Origin: Leclercia adecarboxylata
Lineage (GTDB): Bacteria; Pseudomonadota; Gammaproteobacteria; Enterobacterales; Enterobacteriaceae
Direction of reading: 5' to 3'
DNA: 64,000 bases
Assembly (NCBI GenBank): GCA_901472455.1
Contig: LR590464.1
Coordinates: forward strand, 930,001 to 994,000
Part shown: positions 18,439-28,104 of the stretch, one piece after another
Position numbering within the stretch: the first letter of the stretch is position 1
Layout of the letters: each line of letters starts with the position of its first letter
The notes under the pieces: generated by a model
What the model saw: only the letters and a program-made list of their open reading frames with translations
Told to the model about the DNA's origin: nothing
Databases searched by the model: none
Position numbers and translations under genes: made by a program

Positions 18439-18603
18439 ATGAAATGGCTAAAAAATGCCGGGCGGTTGAGGACGTTTCGCCACGTTGCCGGCAGTGAAAT
18501 AGACTGGCTACGTGGGGAGATCCTGCGTCATCCACCGGATCGGGATCCAGAGCCTGTCCTGAGGCTGATCTATCTGACTGCCAGTGAAATGCGCAGAACA
18601 TGA
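18439..18603 (+). CDS. Possible small hypothetical protein in the gap before gntR
   Basis: The 378-base gap between the aldehyde dehydrogenase and the GntR gene holds one modest open frame. From the ATG at 18439 it reads MKWLKNAGRLRTFRHVAGSE and ends PVLRLIYLTASEMRRT. I do not recognise it and see no strong ribosome site. It could be chance. Confidence 0.2.
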   Translation: MKWLKNAGRLRTFRHVAGSEIDWLRGEILRHPPDRDPEPVLRLIYLTASEMRRT

Positions 18604-18698
18604 TTGCCGTGGCTGATAATTTTGCTGTTGCACATCTTTATCTGTAGGTTAAGCAACATCATAGTTAAGCATCACCGGTCGATTTTCAGGAGGCGTCA

Positions 18699-19402
18699 AT
18701 GAGAACGGGAAAGGTAGCGCTGTACGAGGATCTCAAGCGACATATTCTGACCATGGAGTTGGATCCAGACGAGCTGCTGGATGAAGCCGCGCTGACCGCG
18801 CAGTACGGTCTGTCCCGTACGCCGGTGCGCGAAATCTTCCAGCGCCTGGCAGGAGAAGGGTATCTCGAAATTGTGGAAAAACGCGGCGTGCGGGTGATCC
18901 CGATGAGTCACTCGACGCTGCGCAATTTCTTTCCTGGTGGCACCGATGATTTACGCCGCCACCGGACGCCTTGCCGTACAGCATTACAAGCCAGCGCAGT
19001 TAAAAGCGCTGAAAGAGACGCAAAAGCGCTTTCGCAAAGCGGTGCAAACCCGCGATGCCGAGGCGCTGGCGCTGGAGAACAAACCGTTTTCACGAGATCA
19101 TGGGCGAGATGGCGGCCAATCCCTACTTGCAGCCGAGCCTGGGGCGTTTGCTGATCGACCATTGTCGTATCGGACACACCTTCTTCCGGCCGCAAAACGA
19201 GGATATGGAGCGCCGCTTACAGCTGGCCGCGGATCATCACGATGCGTTTATCGTGGCCATTGAGGCACGTGATGAGCAGGCGGTCGTCGATCTGGTCTTT
19301 GAGCACTGGGAGCTGTCGCGGGAAAATATGGAAATTTTCATCGCTCCGCAGGGGCTAAAAGCTGACAATTTTGCGCCTTTCCAGGAGGGCGATAACCGCT
19401 AA
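18699..19402 (+). CDS. GntR family regulator, FCD subgroup (frame-broken)
   Basis: The N-terminal winged helix-turn-helix (GLSRTPVREIFQRLAGEGYL then VEKRGVRVIPMS) is followed, across two frames, by an all-helical FCD ligand domain. APMIYAATGRLA, NRFHEIMGEMAANPYLQ and HHDAFIVAIEARDEQAV supply the Asp/His metal-site residues usual in FCD proteins. Start ATG 18699 has AGGAGG upstream. The frame breaks near 18932 (extra C after TTTC) and near 19083 (extra A in AACAAA), both homopolymer-type. It lies between the two transcription units that carry the TTCATGTATACA motif and is the natural candidate to control them. About 230 residues, normal for the family. Confidence 0.85.
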
Positions 19403-19416
19403 TCTTCTTGCCATAA

Positions 19417-19450
19417 GGCCTGCTGGCGACCGCTGACAGGCCCTCTTCTC
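19417..19450 (+). terminator. Weak candidate terminator after gntR
   Basis: GGCCTG (19417-19422) and CAGGCC (19437-19442) can pair across a 14-base loop and are followed by pyrimidine-rich CTCTTCTC. The stem is short, so this is tentative. Confidence 0.35.
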
Positions 19451-19531
19451 CCATGCTGTTTTCTTCTCAGACGCCCCGCTGCGCCGGGCTTCGCACGCCT
19501 TTTTTATCATTCCGTTAACTATTTTTATACT

Positions 19532-19544
19532 TCATGTATACATG
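19532..19544. promoter_or_regulatory. GntR-type palindrome CATGTATACATG upstream of the flavoprotein gene
   Basis: CATGTATACATG (19533-19544) is a perfect 12-bp palindrome. With the preceding T it shares TTCATGTATACA with 15783-15794, upstream of the DapA-like operon. Position about 115 bases before the flavoprotein start mirrors the other copy. Probable site for the intervening GntR/FCD regulator. Confidence 0.6.
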
Positions 19545-19657
19545 CGATATACATCACATATTCATTTACTTATGATGGCTAACATTGATCCCATATCAGT
19601 TGCCGGATCCTGCGGTGACGTGACGAGAACATAATCAGAGCTACCGGAGTAACCAAC

Positions 19658-20978
19658 GTGCAAAAGATCACTTCTCTGCCTGCTGACGACGCCCTGCCGG
19701 GTTGGTATCACACCAGTCAACCGCGTACCCCGCGTCCTGCCCACGTGGGGCAAAAACATGCCCGCTGGGCGATCGTCGGTGCCGGGTTAACCGGGCTGGC
19801 GGCGGCCCGTCAGCTGGCGCTAAATTTTCCGAATGATGAAGTGGTGCTGATTGAAGCGCAGGACGTGGGTTTCGGATCCTCCGGGCGCAACGCCGGTTTT
19901 GCCATTGATGTGCCGCACGATATCGGGCCAAGGACTATATCGGTGACGTCACCACCGCCAATTTGATCCTCAAACTCAACACCCTCGGCAGAACTACCTG
20001 CGCGGGATCGTGAAAGAGCACGGTATCGAGTGCCAGATGACCGAATCCGGCAAATACCAGGCCGCAGTGGGGGAGAAGGGGGTCGCGATTCTGGAGGCCT
20101 ACCGCAGCGGGCTGGAGAAAATTGGCCGCCACGCAGAGATGATCCCCGGAAAGGATCTGCCGGACCATATCGGCACCTCTTACTACCAGCAGGCGCTCTA
20201 CATTCCGGGCACCATTCTGCTCCAGCCGTCGGCGCTGGTGAAAGGCCTGGCGGACAACCTGCCGTCGAACGTGACGCTGTATGAAAATACGCCCCATCAC
20301 CTCCATCGACTATGGCGACAAAGTGACGCTAGTGCATGCTCAGGGCACCATTACCGCCGACACGCTGATTCTGGCGAATAACGCCTTTGCCGCCCATTTT
20401 GGTTTTCTGCGCGGGCGCCTGCTGCCAACCTTCCTCTATGGCAGCCTGACTCGCCCTCTGACTGCTGAAGAGCAGGCGCAGCTCGGCGGCAAGCCGGTAT
20501 GGGGCGTTTATTCCGGCGCACCCGTTTTGGCAGCACCGTGCGCCGCACGGTCGATAACCGCATCCTGATGCGTAACAGCTTTAGCTTCCATCCCGATGGC
20601 CGCCCACGGGAAAAGCAGCTGAAGCACAATATTGAAACCCACCGTAAATCGTTCGAGCGTCGCTTCCCGATGCTGAGTAAGGTCGATTTCGAATACTCCT
20701 GGAGCGGGGCCATCTGCCTGTCGGACAACCACGAGGGCTTCTTTGGTCAGCTGGCACCGAACGTCTATGGCGCGCTGTGCTGTAATGGTCTGGGAATTAC
20801 CCGCGGCACCGCCACCGGCAAACTGCTGGCGGATATGATCGCCGGAGAGCGCAACGAGCTGATCGATTTTCTGGTGGCATCGCCAGGCCCGAACAGAACT
20901 CCGCCGGAGCCGTTCCTGTCAATGGGGGTGAATTCGGTGTTGAAATGGGGCCAGTTCCGCGCCGGGCTGGAGGTGTAA
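19658..20978 (+). CDS. FAD-dependent oxidoreductase of the DAO fold (amine/amino-acid oxidase type, frame-broken)
   Basis: The N-terminal dinucleotide-binding motif ARWAIVGAGLTGLAAARQLA and the following GFGSSGRNAGFAID, with a reactive-loop glycine-serine pattern, are typical of D-amino-acid-oxidase-fold flavoproteins such as gamma-glutamylputrescine oxidase. The C-terminus carries GALCCNGLGITRGTATGKLL, the second FAD-contact region. About 440 residues. The start is probably the GTG at 19658 (VQKITSLPADD). The frame breaks at least four times (near 19930, 19985, 20285 and 20520). The product of such an enzyme is an aldehyde or imine plus a reduced acceptor, which the neighbouring aldehyde dehydrogenase and DapA-like enzyme could use. 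Preceded by the GntR-type palindrome. Confidence 0.8.
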
Positions 20979-21068
20979 CGACATCCTGCCCTCTTCCTTG
21001 AGGGAGAGGGCCAGAGTAAGGGATTACTCTACTGTGGGCCTGGCCACGCTTGCCATCATAAGTGGCTG

Positions 21069-21407
21069 TCAATCAGGGGCCAAAATCGCCAGGCCGCCAG
21101 CAGCAGCACGAACGTTAAGTATCACCGTGATCATAAAGTAGGTCTTAAACGGCTGTTTCTGGGTTTTATGCCGAAAGAGCTGCTGGCCGAGGATCGCTCC
21201 CGGCCATCCACCCACCACCCCAAAGATCAGTAGTGTCGCCTCAGGGACCCGCCGCCAGGCCTTGCGTGCCGCCAGCTTGTCAGCGCCATAGATAACCAGC
21301 GTCAGTGCGCTGACGAGCACAAACCACATTGCCAAAGGGTGCGGCAGCAGGGCGCTGCCCGCAGCGGTAAAGGCCAGAAGAACGTAACAGAAGTAATTGA
21401 GATTCAT
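21069..21407 (-). CDS. DUF1294 family small membrane protein
   Basis: A 112-residue protein with about four hydrophobic segments (for example LAMWFVLVSALTLVIYGADK and FKTYFMITVILNV). The signature YGADKLAARKAWRRVPE, followed by GGWPGAILGQQLFRHKT, is diagnostic of DUF1294. This domain occurs alone in many enterobacteria or fused to cold-shock domains. Inner-membrane location is expected, and function is not known. It is on the minus strand, convergent with the flavoprotein, and separated from the cyclase gene by about 45 bases. The frame is intact. Confidence 0.8.
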   Translation of the reverse strand: MNLNYFCYVLLAFTAAGSALLPHPLAMWFVLVSALTLVIYGADKLAARKAWRRVPEATLLIFGVVGGWPGAILGQQLFRHKTQKQPFKTYFMITVILNVRAAAGGLAILAPD

Positions 21408-21453
21408 AAGGCGGCAACGGCATCAGGGAAGGAGAGGGGGCAATGATAGCCCC

Positions 21454-23237
21454 TCACTCCGCCTCAAGCATCCCGAAACTGACAATCCTTGAGCGCCCAG
21501 CTCCTTCGCCCGGTACAGCGCCACATCCGCGGCGCGCAGCAGGTTGTCGCTTTGGGCGTGCTGCGGATAGCTGGCAATGCCGATGGAAACATCCACCGTG
21601 CCAATCTCCGTTAACTCATACCGCAGCGCCAGGCTGCGCACGTTGGTCTGGATTTCGGAGGCGCAGGCAAACGCCGCCGCGTCATCTGCGCCCGGCAGCA
21701 GGATCAGGAATTCTTCCCCGCCATAGCGGAACGGCATTCCCTTGTCGCCTACCGCACGCTGCACCACCGTCGCGACGCTTTTAATCACCAGATCTCCCGC
21801 ATCATGACCAAACTTGTCATTAATGGCTTTGAAGTGGTCGATATCGATCATCAGGCAACTGACCGGCTGACCGGTGTGCTGCGCCTGGCCGAGCTGCGTG
21901 CGCAGGGCGTCATCCAGATGATGGCGGTTGCGCAGATTGGTCAGCGGATCGAATAACGCTTTCTCCAGCAGGGCATCGCGCAGGCGCTGGTTAGCCAGCG
22001 CCAGGCCAAGGGCTTCGGCCATCAGTTCCAGATAGGCGCGGGACGGGGCCCGTTCCCGGGTGACATTCTGGAATGAGAGCAGGCCGATGGTCTCGCCCTG
22101 GGCAATCAGCGGTACGCAGAGCGAATGGTCGGCGCAAGCGTCTGGCAGGTGATAGCAGGTGATATCCGGCTCACCGGTCACCGGCGGATGGCTCTGCCCC
22201 GCGGCGTACCGCCCAGCACTGGTCGGGGTGGAAGGGTTCGGCTTCGCCTTGCGGGTCGAGCCATTCGGCGGCACAGTGCATCTGCCACGGCTCCCGCTCC
22301 AGCAGCCAGAGCCGTCCTGGGACGCCAGGGGCAATGCCGGGCGCGAACAGCCGGGCCACGTTCAGGACATCCTCGACGGACTCGCAGCCCTGTAGCCGCT
22401 GGGTCATTCGCGCCAGCAGTTCCCGGATCGCCCAGTCGGCATCGCGCTCCTGTTCCAGCCGTTGCCGCACCAGACCGTTTTCGCGAAAGATACGGATCGC
22501 CTGCGCCATGTCGCCAATCTCATCGATCTGGCGGTAGTCTGGTGCTTCCACCGCATAATCCTGCGAGGCCAGCCGGTTGACCACATCGCTCAGGCGCACC
22601 ACCGGGCGCAGCACCCGGCGTTTGAGGATAAAACCGAGAACAAACAAAAACATCAGCGCGGTCAGGCCGACCATCACTTCAGAGAGCGTCCGCAGCCCGC
22701 GCGATTTTACCGTGGCATCCTCAATGGCCGCGTCGGTACGTCTGTCGAGCATCTGACGAAAATGGTCGAGCTGATTCTGAACCTGCTCCAGCTCGTTCTC
22801 ATAACGCTCGCCATAAATCAGCCCGATGGCCTGAGATTGCTGTCCGCCTTTCACACTCGCGATGGCGCTCTGCTGTTCATCCTGCAGGGCATCGGCCACG
22901 GTTAACCTTCGTGCAGCAGCGCCAGCTCATCATCACTGGCACCCGCGTCCCGCAACTTTTGCAGGCGATGCTCAATCCCGACCATCGCTTGTGCTTTCTG
23001 ACGGTACTGGTCGGCTACCGCAGGATCCTGTTTGATGACGTACAGCCGCGCAAGGTCGGAGAGCGCCCAGGCGTCGGCCTCCACCTCTTCGGTGAGCTGA
23101 TCGAATACATAGCGCTGTTCAACGGCCTGCCGCTCAACCTTTTCGGCGTTGGAGGCCATCAACATGGCCACGCCGGAAGCGAGGGTCAGGCAGACGGTGG
23201 CGCCGTATGCCCAGTTAGTGATAGTCGCGATACGCAC
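21454..23237 (-). CDS. Membrane diguanylate cyclase with HAMP, GAF and GGDEF domains (frame-broken)
   Basis: The order is: an N-terminal membrane segment (ATITNWAYGATVCLTLASG), a periplasmic helical sensor region, a second membrane segment (VMVGLTALMFLFVLGFILKR), and HAMP (RRVLRPVVRLSDVVNRL). A GAF domain around DITCYHLPDACADHSLCVPL follows, then a C-terminal GGDEF domain with FDPLTNLRNRHHLDD and the active site RYGGEEFLILLP. GGEEF is a functional variant, so the protein should make cyclic di-GMP from GTP. About 590 residues. The frame breaks near 22905, 22200 and 21500. After correcting the last (a missing G), the end reads SRIVSFGMLEAE with stop at 21454-21456. The signal sensed is unknown. 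Confidence 0.85.
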
Positions 23238-23249
23238 GGCGTATTCCTT

Positions 23250-24403
23250 TTAGGTCGCGATAGCGTCTGTAGGATGATAATGCTTGTTATTCATAAGTCT
23301 CCGAGAATTTTTTCCCTCTTCGATAATCGCATCGTCAATCTCTTCGGCATTACCGGCATGATCGCGACCCGAGAGCAGATTCCAGGAGGCAATAAACAGC
23401 GCGGCGATGAGCGGGCCAATGACAAAGCCGTTGATGCCGTAAATCTCCATCCCGCCGAGGGTGGTGATCAGAATCAGGTAATCGGGCATTTTGGTGTCTT
23501 TCCCCACCAGCAGCGGACGCAGCAGGTTATCCACCCAGCCCTACCACCAGCACAAAGAACCCGACAATAAACAGGCCCTGCCATAGCTGGTGGGTGGCGA
23601 AGAGGTAAATGGCCGCCGGGACCCAGACAATGGCCGAGCCGACCGCCGGGATCAGTGACAGAAACGCGATCAGCGCGCCCCACAAAATGCTGCCGTTAAT
23701 TCCGACGACCCAGAAGGCGATGCGCCCAGCAAACCCTGCACTAACGCCACGACGGCGGTGCCTTTTACCGTCGCTCTGGCGACGCCGGCAAATTTGGCAA
23801 ACAGATGCTGTTTGGCGAAATTCGACAGCGGCAGGCCTGTCGAGGATCTGGCGCATCAGCCAGGGGCCATCTTTCAGCAGGAAAAACAGCAGATAGACCA
23901 TGACGCCGAAGCTGATGGCGAAGCCAAAGGTCCCTTTACCAATCAGGAACGCGCTGCCGGCAAGGTATTGCCCCGCCTCTTAACGCCGCCTCAGAGAGCT
24001 TCTGCTGGATCTGCGTGGCGGTATCCAGGTCGTGCTCGATCATCAGCGCGCGCACCCAGTCAGGCAGATGCGAGAACAGACTCGCGAACACCCCGGAAAA
24101 CTGGGTGTCGTTCTGCTGGCAGGCGCGTGTAAACAATATTGAGTTCAAAGGCCAGGGAGGAAAAGATCACCATCAGGGGAATAAAGACGATCAGGCAGAT
24201 AAGCAGGACGCTCAACAGCGACGCCAGCCCGTTACGATCGCCCATCCGAATACGCAGTGTGTTTTTGACCGGGTAGAAAATCACCGCCAGGATCGCGGCC
24301 CACAGGATCGCCGAGAAGTAGGGCGACAGCACATCAAAAAACGCCAGGTGACAATCAGGAGTATGAGAATGAAAAACCCTTTGGTCAGTCCGTTAAATCG
24401 CAT
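23250..24403 (-). CDS. AI-2E family (PerM/TqsA-like) transporter (frame-broken)
   Basis: Pieces in several frames make a multi-span membrane protein of about 380 residues. They include MRFNGLTKGFFILILLIVT, ILWAAILAVIFYPVK, GSILWGALIAFLSLIPAVGS and TTLGGMEIYGINGFVIGPLI. The last two are the hallmark loops of the AI-2E exporter family. Members export quorum-sensing furanones, act as Na+/H+ antiporters or have unknown cargo, so the substrate is open. Breaks lie near 24345, 24125, 23975, 23840, 23730 and 23535. The ATG at 24403 starts where the family begins. No partner genes are obvious. Confidence 0.8.
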
Positions 24404-24473
24404 TAGCTCATCCTTTATTAATGAAACACTACGACTATAGAGTGTTTTGCATGAATTAACATTCTCATGCTTT

Positions 24474-24532
24474 CGTAGGGGACGATTGCCGGCGACGATG
24501 CGCTCGCGCCGGCCTGGGGAAGCAGCCCTACG
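24474..24532. repeat. Nested inverted repeat upstream of the AI-2E transporter gene
   Basis: CGTAGGG (24474-24480) pairs with CCCTACG (24526-24532), and inside it GCCGGC repeats pair. Downstream to about 24590 are REP-like pieces (GCCGCCATCCGGCAGTAGGC). The 440-base gap 24404-24842 otherwise holds only a small open frame and the mmuP operator. Probably a REP/BIME-type palindrome. Confidence 0.45.
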
Positions 24533-24679
24533 CACGCCGGGTATGACAACGCCGCCATCCGGCAGTAGGCCGTAACGCCCGGCAGTTTAGCGGATAAAAA
24601 AACAGATCCTACTTTCGCCTGACCGACGAACCAGCCTGTGCGGCACATGCTGTAAGTATCGACTTGCAGGAGGTGTCTT

Positions 24680-24769
24680 ATGGCATGGCGACCCTATCTT
24701 TACGTCATTTACACGGTTCGACCCCGGCTAAGCGCCCGTCGCGCGCGTCTTCGTCTGGTGCATGGCTAG
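24680..24769 (+). CDS. Candidate 29-residue basic small protein upstream of mmuP
   Basis: An AGGAGGTG ribosome site (24669-24675) is well placed before the ATG at 24680. The frame encodes a short peptide starting MAWRPYLYVIYTVRPRL, with nine arginines in all, and ends in TAG. I do not recognise it. The strong ribosome site is the main reason to list it. It ends 73 bases before mmuP and could be an independent small protein or a leader. Confidence 0.35.
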   Translation: MAWRPYLYVIYTVRPRLSARRARLRLVHG

Positions 24770-24808
24770 CAATTTGTTAACAATCGCGGTATAAACACAC
24801 CTTCTTTT

Positions 24809-24832
24809 GGATGTTTAGATGTCCATACGTAT
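24809..24832 (+). promoter_or_regulatory. Three adjacent MetJ-like boxes before mmuP
   Basis: Three consecutive octamers, GGATGTTT, AGATGTCC and ATACGTAT, match the met box AGACGTCT at 5, 6 and 6 of 8 positions. MetJ binds such tandem octamers cooperatively. MetJ control suits a methionine-forming operon. They also show that the ATG at 24819 lies within the operator and is not the start. Confidence 0.55.
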
Positions 24833-24842
24833 AGAAGGTGAT

Positions 24843-26245
24843 ATGCAAACACAACAAAACGGGCAGCTACAGCGCACCATGAAGACCCGCCACCTGATCA
24901 TGCTCTCCCTTGGCGGCGTGATTGGCACCGGGCTGTTTTTTAATACGGGTTACATTATTTCGACCACGGGCGCAGCGGGAACGCTGCTGGCCTATCTGAT
25001 CGGCGCGCTGGTGGTCTGGCTGGTGATGCAGTGCCTGGGCGAGCTCTCCGGTAGCGATGCCGGAGACCGGCGCTTTTCACGTCTATGCCGCGCGCTATCT
25101 CGGCCCGGCGACCGGTTACACTGTGGCGTGGCTCTACTGGCTCACCTGGACGGTGGCGCTGGGATCGAGCTTTACCGCCGCCGGATTCTGCATGCAGTAC
25201 TGGTTCCCGCAGGTGCCCGTCTGGGTGTGGTGCGTGGTCTTCTGCGCGGTCATTTTCGCCCTCAACGTCATTTCGACCCGCTTCTTTGCCGAAGGGGAGT
25301 TCTGGTTCTCGCTGGTGAAGGTCATTACCATCATCGCCTTTATCATCCTCGGCGGGGCGGCAATCTTTGGTTTTATCCCGATGCAGGACGGTTCCGCAGC
25401 GCCCGGGCTGGCGAACATCACCGCCGAAGGCTGGTTCCCGCACGGCGGTCTGCCGATCCTGATGACGATGGTGGCGGTTAACTTTGCCTTCTCAGGCACC
25501 GAGCTTATCGGTATCGCCGCCGGGGAAACCGAAAACCCGCACAAGGTCATTCCGGTGGCGATCCGCACCACCATTGCCCGCCTGATCATCTTCTTTATTG
25601 GCACCCGTATTCGTGCTGGCGGCGCTGATCCCCCATGCAGCAGGCCGGGTGGAAAAAAGCCCGTTCGTGCTGGTGTTTGAGAAGGTCGGCATTCCGTATG
25701 CGGCGGATATCGTTAACTTTGTCATCCTGACGGCGATTCCTCTCGGCGGCAAACTCAGGGCTGTATGCCTCGGGGCGGATGCTGTGGTCGCTGTCGAACG
25801 AGAAAACCCTGCCGCGCTGCTTTGCCCCGGGTGAACAAAAACGGCGTGCCGCTGACGGCGCTGTCGGTGTCGATGCTCGGCGGCGTGCTGGCGCTCTTCT
25901 CCAGCGTGGTCGCCCCCGGACACGGTGTTTGTTGCGCTGTCGGCCATTTCGGGCTTTGCGGTGGTGGCAGTGTGGATCAGCATCTGCGCCTCACACTTTG
26001 TCTTCCGTCGTCGTCATCTGCAGGCCGGGAAACCGCTCGGCGATCTGCACTACCGCGCCCCCTGGTATCCGCTGGTGCCGGTGCTGGGCTTTATCCTGTG
26101 CCTGGTGGCCTGCGTCGGCCTGGCGTTTGACCCGAGCCAGCGTATTGCCCTTTACTGTGGGCTGCCGTTTGTGGCGCTGTGCTATGGCGCGTACTACCTT
26201 ACTCAACATCTGAAAACGCAGGAGCCTGAACATGTCGCAGAATAA
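24843..26245 (+). CDS. mmuP: S-methylmethionine permease MmuP (frame-broken)
   Basis: Nearly identical to E. coli MmuP (YkfD), an inner-membrane amino acid-polyamine-organocation permease of about 467 residues and 12 spans that imports S-methylmethionine. Recognisable are [20 protein letters not shown] near the start, [18 protein letters not shown] in the middle and [20 protein letters not shown] near the end. The ATG at 24843 ([14 protein letters not shown]) matches the E. coli start and follows AGAAGG. At least six one-base errors break the frame (near 25050, 25605, 25640, 25735, 25825 and 25920). The stop overlaps the start of mmuM. Confidence 0.92.
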
Positions 26246-27165
26246 TCCGCTTACCGCCCTCCTGGAAACCCAGCCGTTTGTGGTGCTGGACGGGGCGATG
26301 GCAACGGAACTGGAAGCGCGCGGTTGTAACCTGGCCGACAGCCTGTGGTCGGCCAAAGTGTTAATGGAAAACCCGGAGTTGATCCGCGACGTCCACCTCG
26401 ATTACTTCCGCGCCGGGGCGCAGGTGGCGATCACCGCCAGCTACCAGGCCACGCCGGACGGGTTTGCCGCCCGCGGGCTGGACGAGGCGCAGTCCCGGGC
26501 GCTGATTGGTAAAAGTGTTGAACTGGCGCGTAAGGCACGCGAGGCGTATCTGGCAGAAAATCCGCAGGCGGGTACGCTGCTGGTGGCGGGCTCGGTCGGG
26601 CCGTATGGTGCCTATCTGGCCGACGGATCGGAGTACCGGGGCGACTATACGCGTAGCGCCGAGGTGTTTGCCGCGTTTCACCGCCCGCGGGTGGAAGCGC
26701 TGCTGGATGCCGGGGCTGACCTGCTGGCCTGCGAAACCCCTGCCGTCGTTTGCTGAAATTCAGGCTCTGGCCGATCTGCTGACAGCTTACCCGCGCGCCC
26801 GGGCGTGGTTCTCGTTTACCCTGCGCGACAGCGAGCACCTGAGCGACGGCACCCCGCTGCGCGACGTGGTCGCTGCGCTGGCACATTACCCGCAGGTGAT
26901 TGCCCTGGGCATTAACTGTATCGCCCTTGAGAACACCACCGCCGCGCTGCAACATCTGCAAAGCCTGACCACGCTGCCGCTGGTGGTCTATCCGAACTCG
27001 GGTGAACACTACGATGCGGTCAGCAAAACCTGGCACCATCACGGCGAAGCCTGTGAAACGCTGGCGGGCTATCTGCCGCAGTGGCTGGGGGCAGGGGCGA
27101 AGCTGATCGGCGGGTGCTGCCGGACGACACCAAAGGATATTGCGGATCTGAACGCACAGCGGTAA
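26232..27165 (+). CDS. mmuM: Homocysteine S-methyltransferase MmuM (frame-broken)
   Basis: Matches E. coli MmuM (310 residues). It moves a methyl group from S-methylmethionine or S-adenosylmethionine to homocysteine, giving methionine. Zinc ligands are visible as the cysteine in [10 protein letters not shown] and the pair in [12 protein letters not shown] near the C-terminus. [17 protein letters not shown] is the conserved start. It overlaps mmuP by 14 bases, so the two are translated together. One break near 26748 (CGAAACCCCTGCCG, an extra C) divides it. The rest is intact. Confidence 0.93.
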
Positions 27166-27335
27166 TAAAATGTCGTGACTTCTCCCTCTCATAGGACCGC
27201 ACCCCGGTAGACGCAACCACGGAGATTAGGGGCGCGCTGACTGCGGCCAGGACAATATGCGGAAATGTGAGCGTGTGCCTGGCCTAATCCTTGAAGGATG
27301 GGCTGAATAAGGGCAGAACGAATGTAAAAGGCCGG

Positions 27336-27365
27336 AATGTCCGCTTTGTGCCAGAAGCGGACATT
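27336..27365. repeat. Perfect inverted repeat, 11-bp arms
   Basis: AATGTCCGCTT (27336-27346) and AAGCGGACATT (27355-27365) are exact reverse complements across an 8-base loop. This resembles short dispersed palindromes of enterobacterial intergenic DNA. Not followed by a T run. Confidence 0.7.
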
Positions 27366-28045
27366 GCAAAGAGTCCCGAGGGGTTAATGAAATGGAATTA
27401 GATCAATATGCAAAGCTAAAAATTGAAGTACGAAACCAAAAAGCATTAAAATGAGCGCAACGTAGGCGAAAAATTATAAAGAGCTTTTCGCTTACGGATT
27501 TTAACATTCCTCTCCCCGACCGTTGTTCCATCTCCCAAAGGCGTACCGTCCTCCAACCCTAAAGACACACCTTCATCATGTGATGGCTGAGGCAGCCCAA
27601 AGAAGAAAAATTAGAATTACACCAAAAATATTAGAAGTCAGCCTATTGTATTTAGTAACTCTGGTGTCATGTTATTTGTCCTTTAATTTTTAGTCTTGGA
27701 GGAGAAATTATCTCTATTTTCTGTGCCCAATTTTCCCTTTCTCATCACACTATCAGCTCAAATGAAATCGTTATACAACACTCAACGGCCTCTGTCTGCT
27801 TTTCGCTCATAGCGGACGCTCATCTCACTACACCCAACACGTGCATTCCGAAACTCTCCCCGCTCATCGTAACTAACCGCCGCACCTGCGGTGGCGGCGT
27901 TCAGGTGCAACGGCAGAAATAAGGTGTCTGTTGGAAAAGCTCAAAGCCAACGAGAAAACAGAAAAAGAGCGCGGCTCGAAGAACTGAGAAACCGCCGCAG
28001 CTTACTTATGATGTGATGAAATCCGAACGGAAAAGCATGTTGAAC

Positions 28046-28075
28046 TACCGCGTGCCGCATGAGCGGCACGCGGTA
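28046..28075 (-). terminator. Strong hairpin downstream of afuC, probable operon end
   Basis: TACCGCGTGCCGC and GCGGCACGCGGTA are perfect 13-base arms around a 4-base loop, about 30 bases past the afuC stop. On the minus strand it is followed only by a weak T tract, so it may act as terminator or as an RNA end protector. Confidence 0.6.
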
Positions 28076-28104
28076 TCTCCTCCTGAATGGAAAGGGAGTA
28101 CAAC

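Larger units (their letters stand above)
27166..28104. other. Gene-poor AT-rich gap between mmuM and afuC
   Basis: About 940 bases without a recognisable gene, more AT-rich than its neighbours. It contains a perfect 11-bp inverted repeat (27336-27365), a short frame with a ribosome-like GAGGGG before the ATG at 27392 (MELDQYAKLKIEVRNQKALK then stop), and GC-rich hairpins at about 27872-27898 and 28046-28075. It may be a remnant of transferred DNA. No transposase or integrase piece was recognised. Confidence 0.4.

Noticed and set aside
27336-27365. Insertion-sequence end at the 11-bp inverted repeat
   Set aside because: The arms are only eight bases apart, and there is no transposase remnant or flanking target duplication. 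It is a hairpin, not an element end pair.
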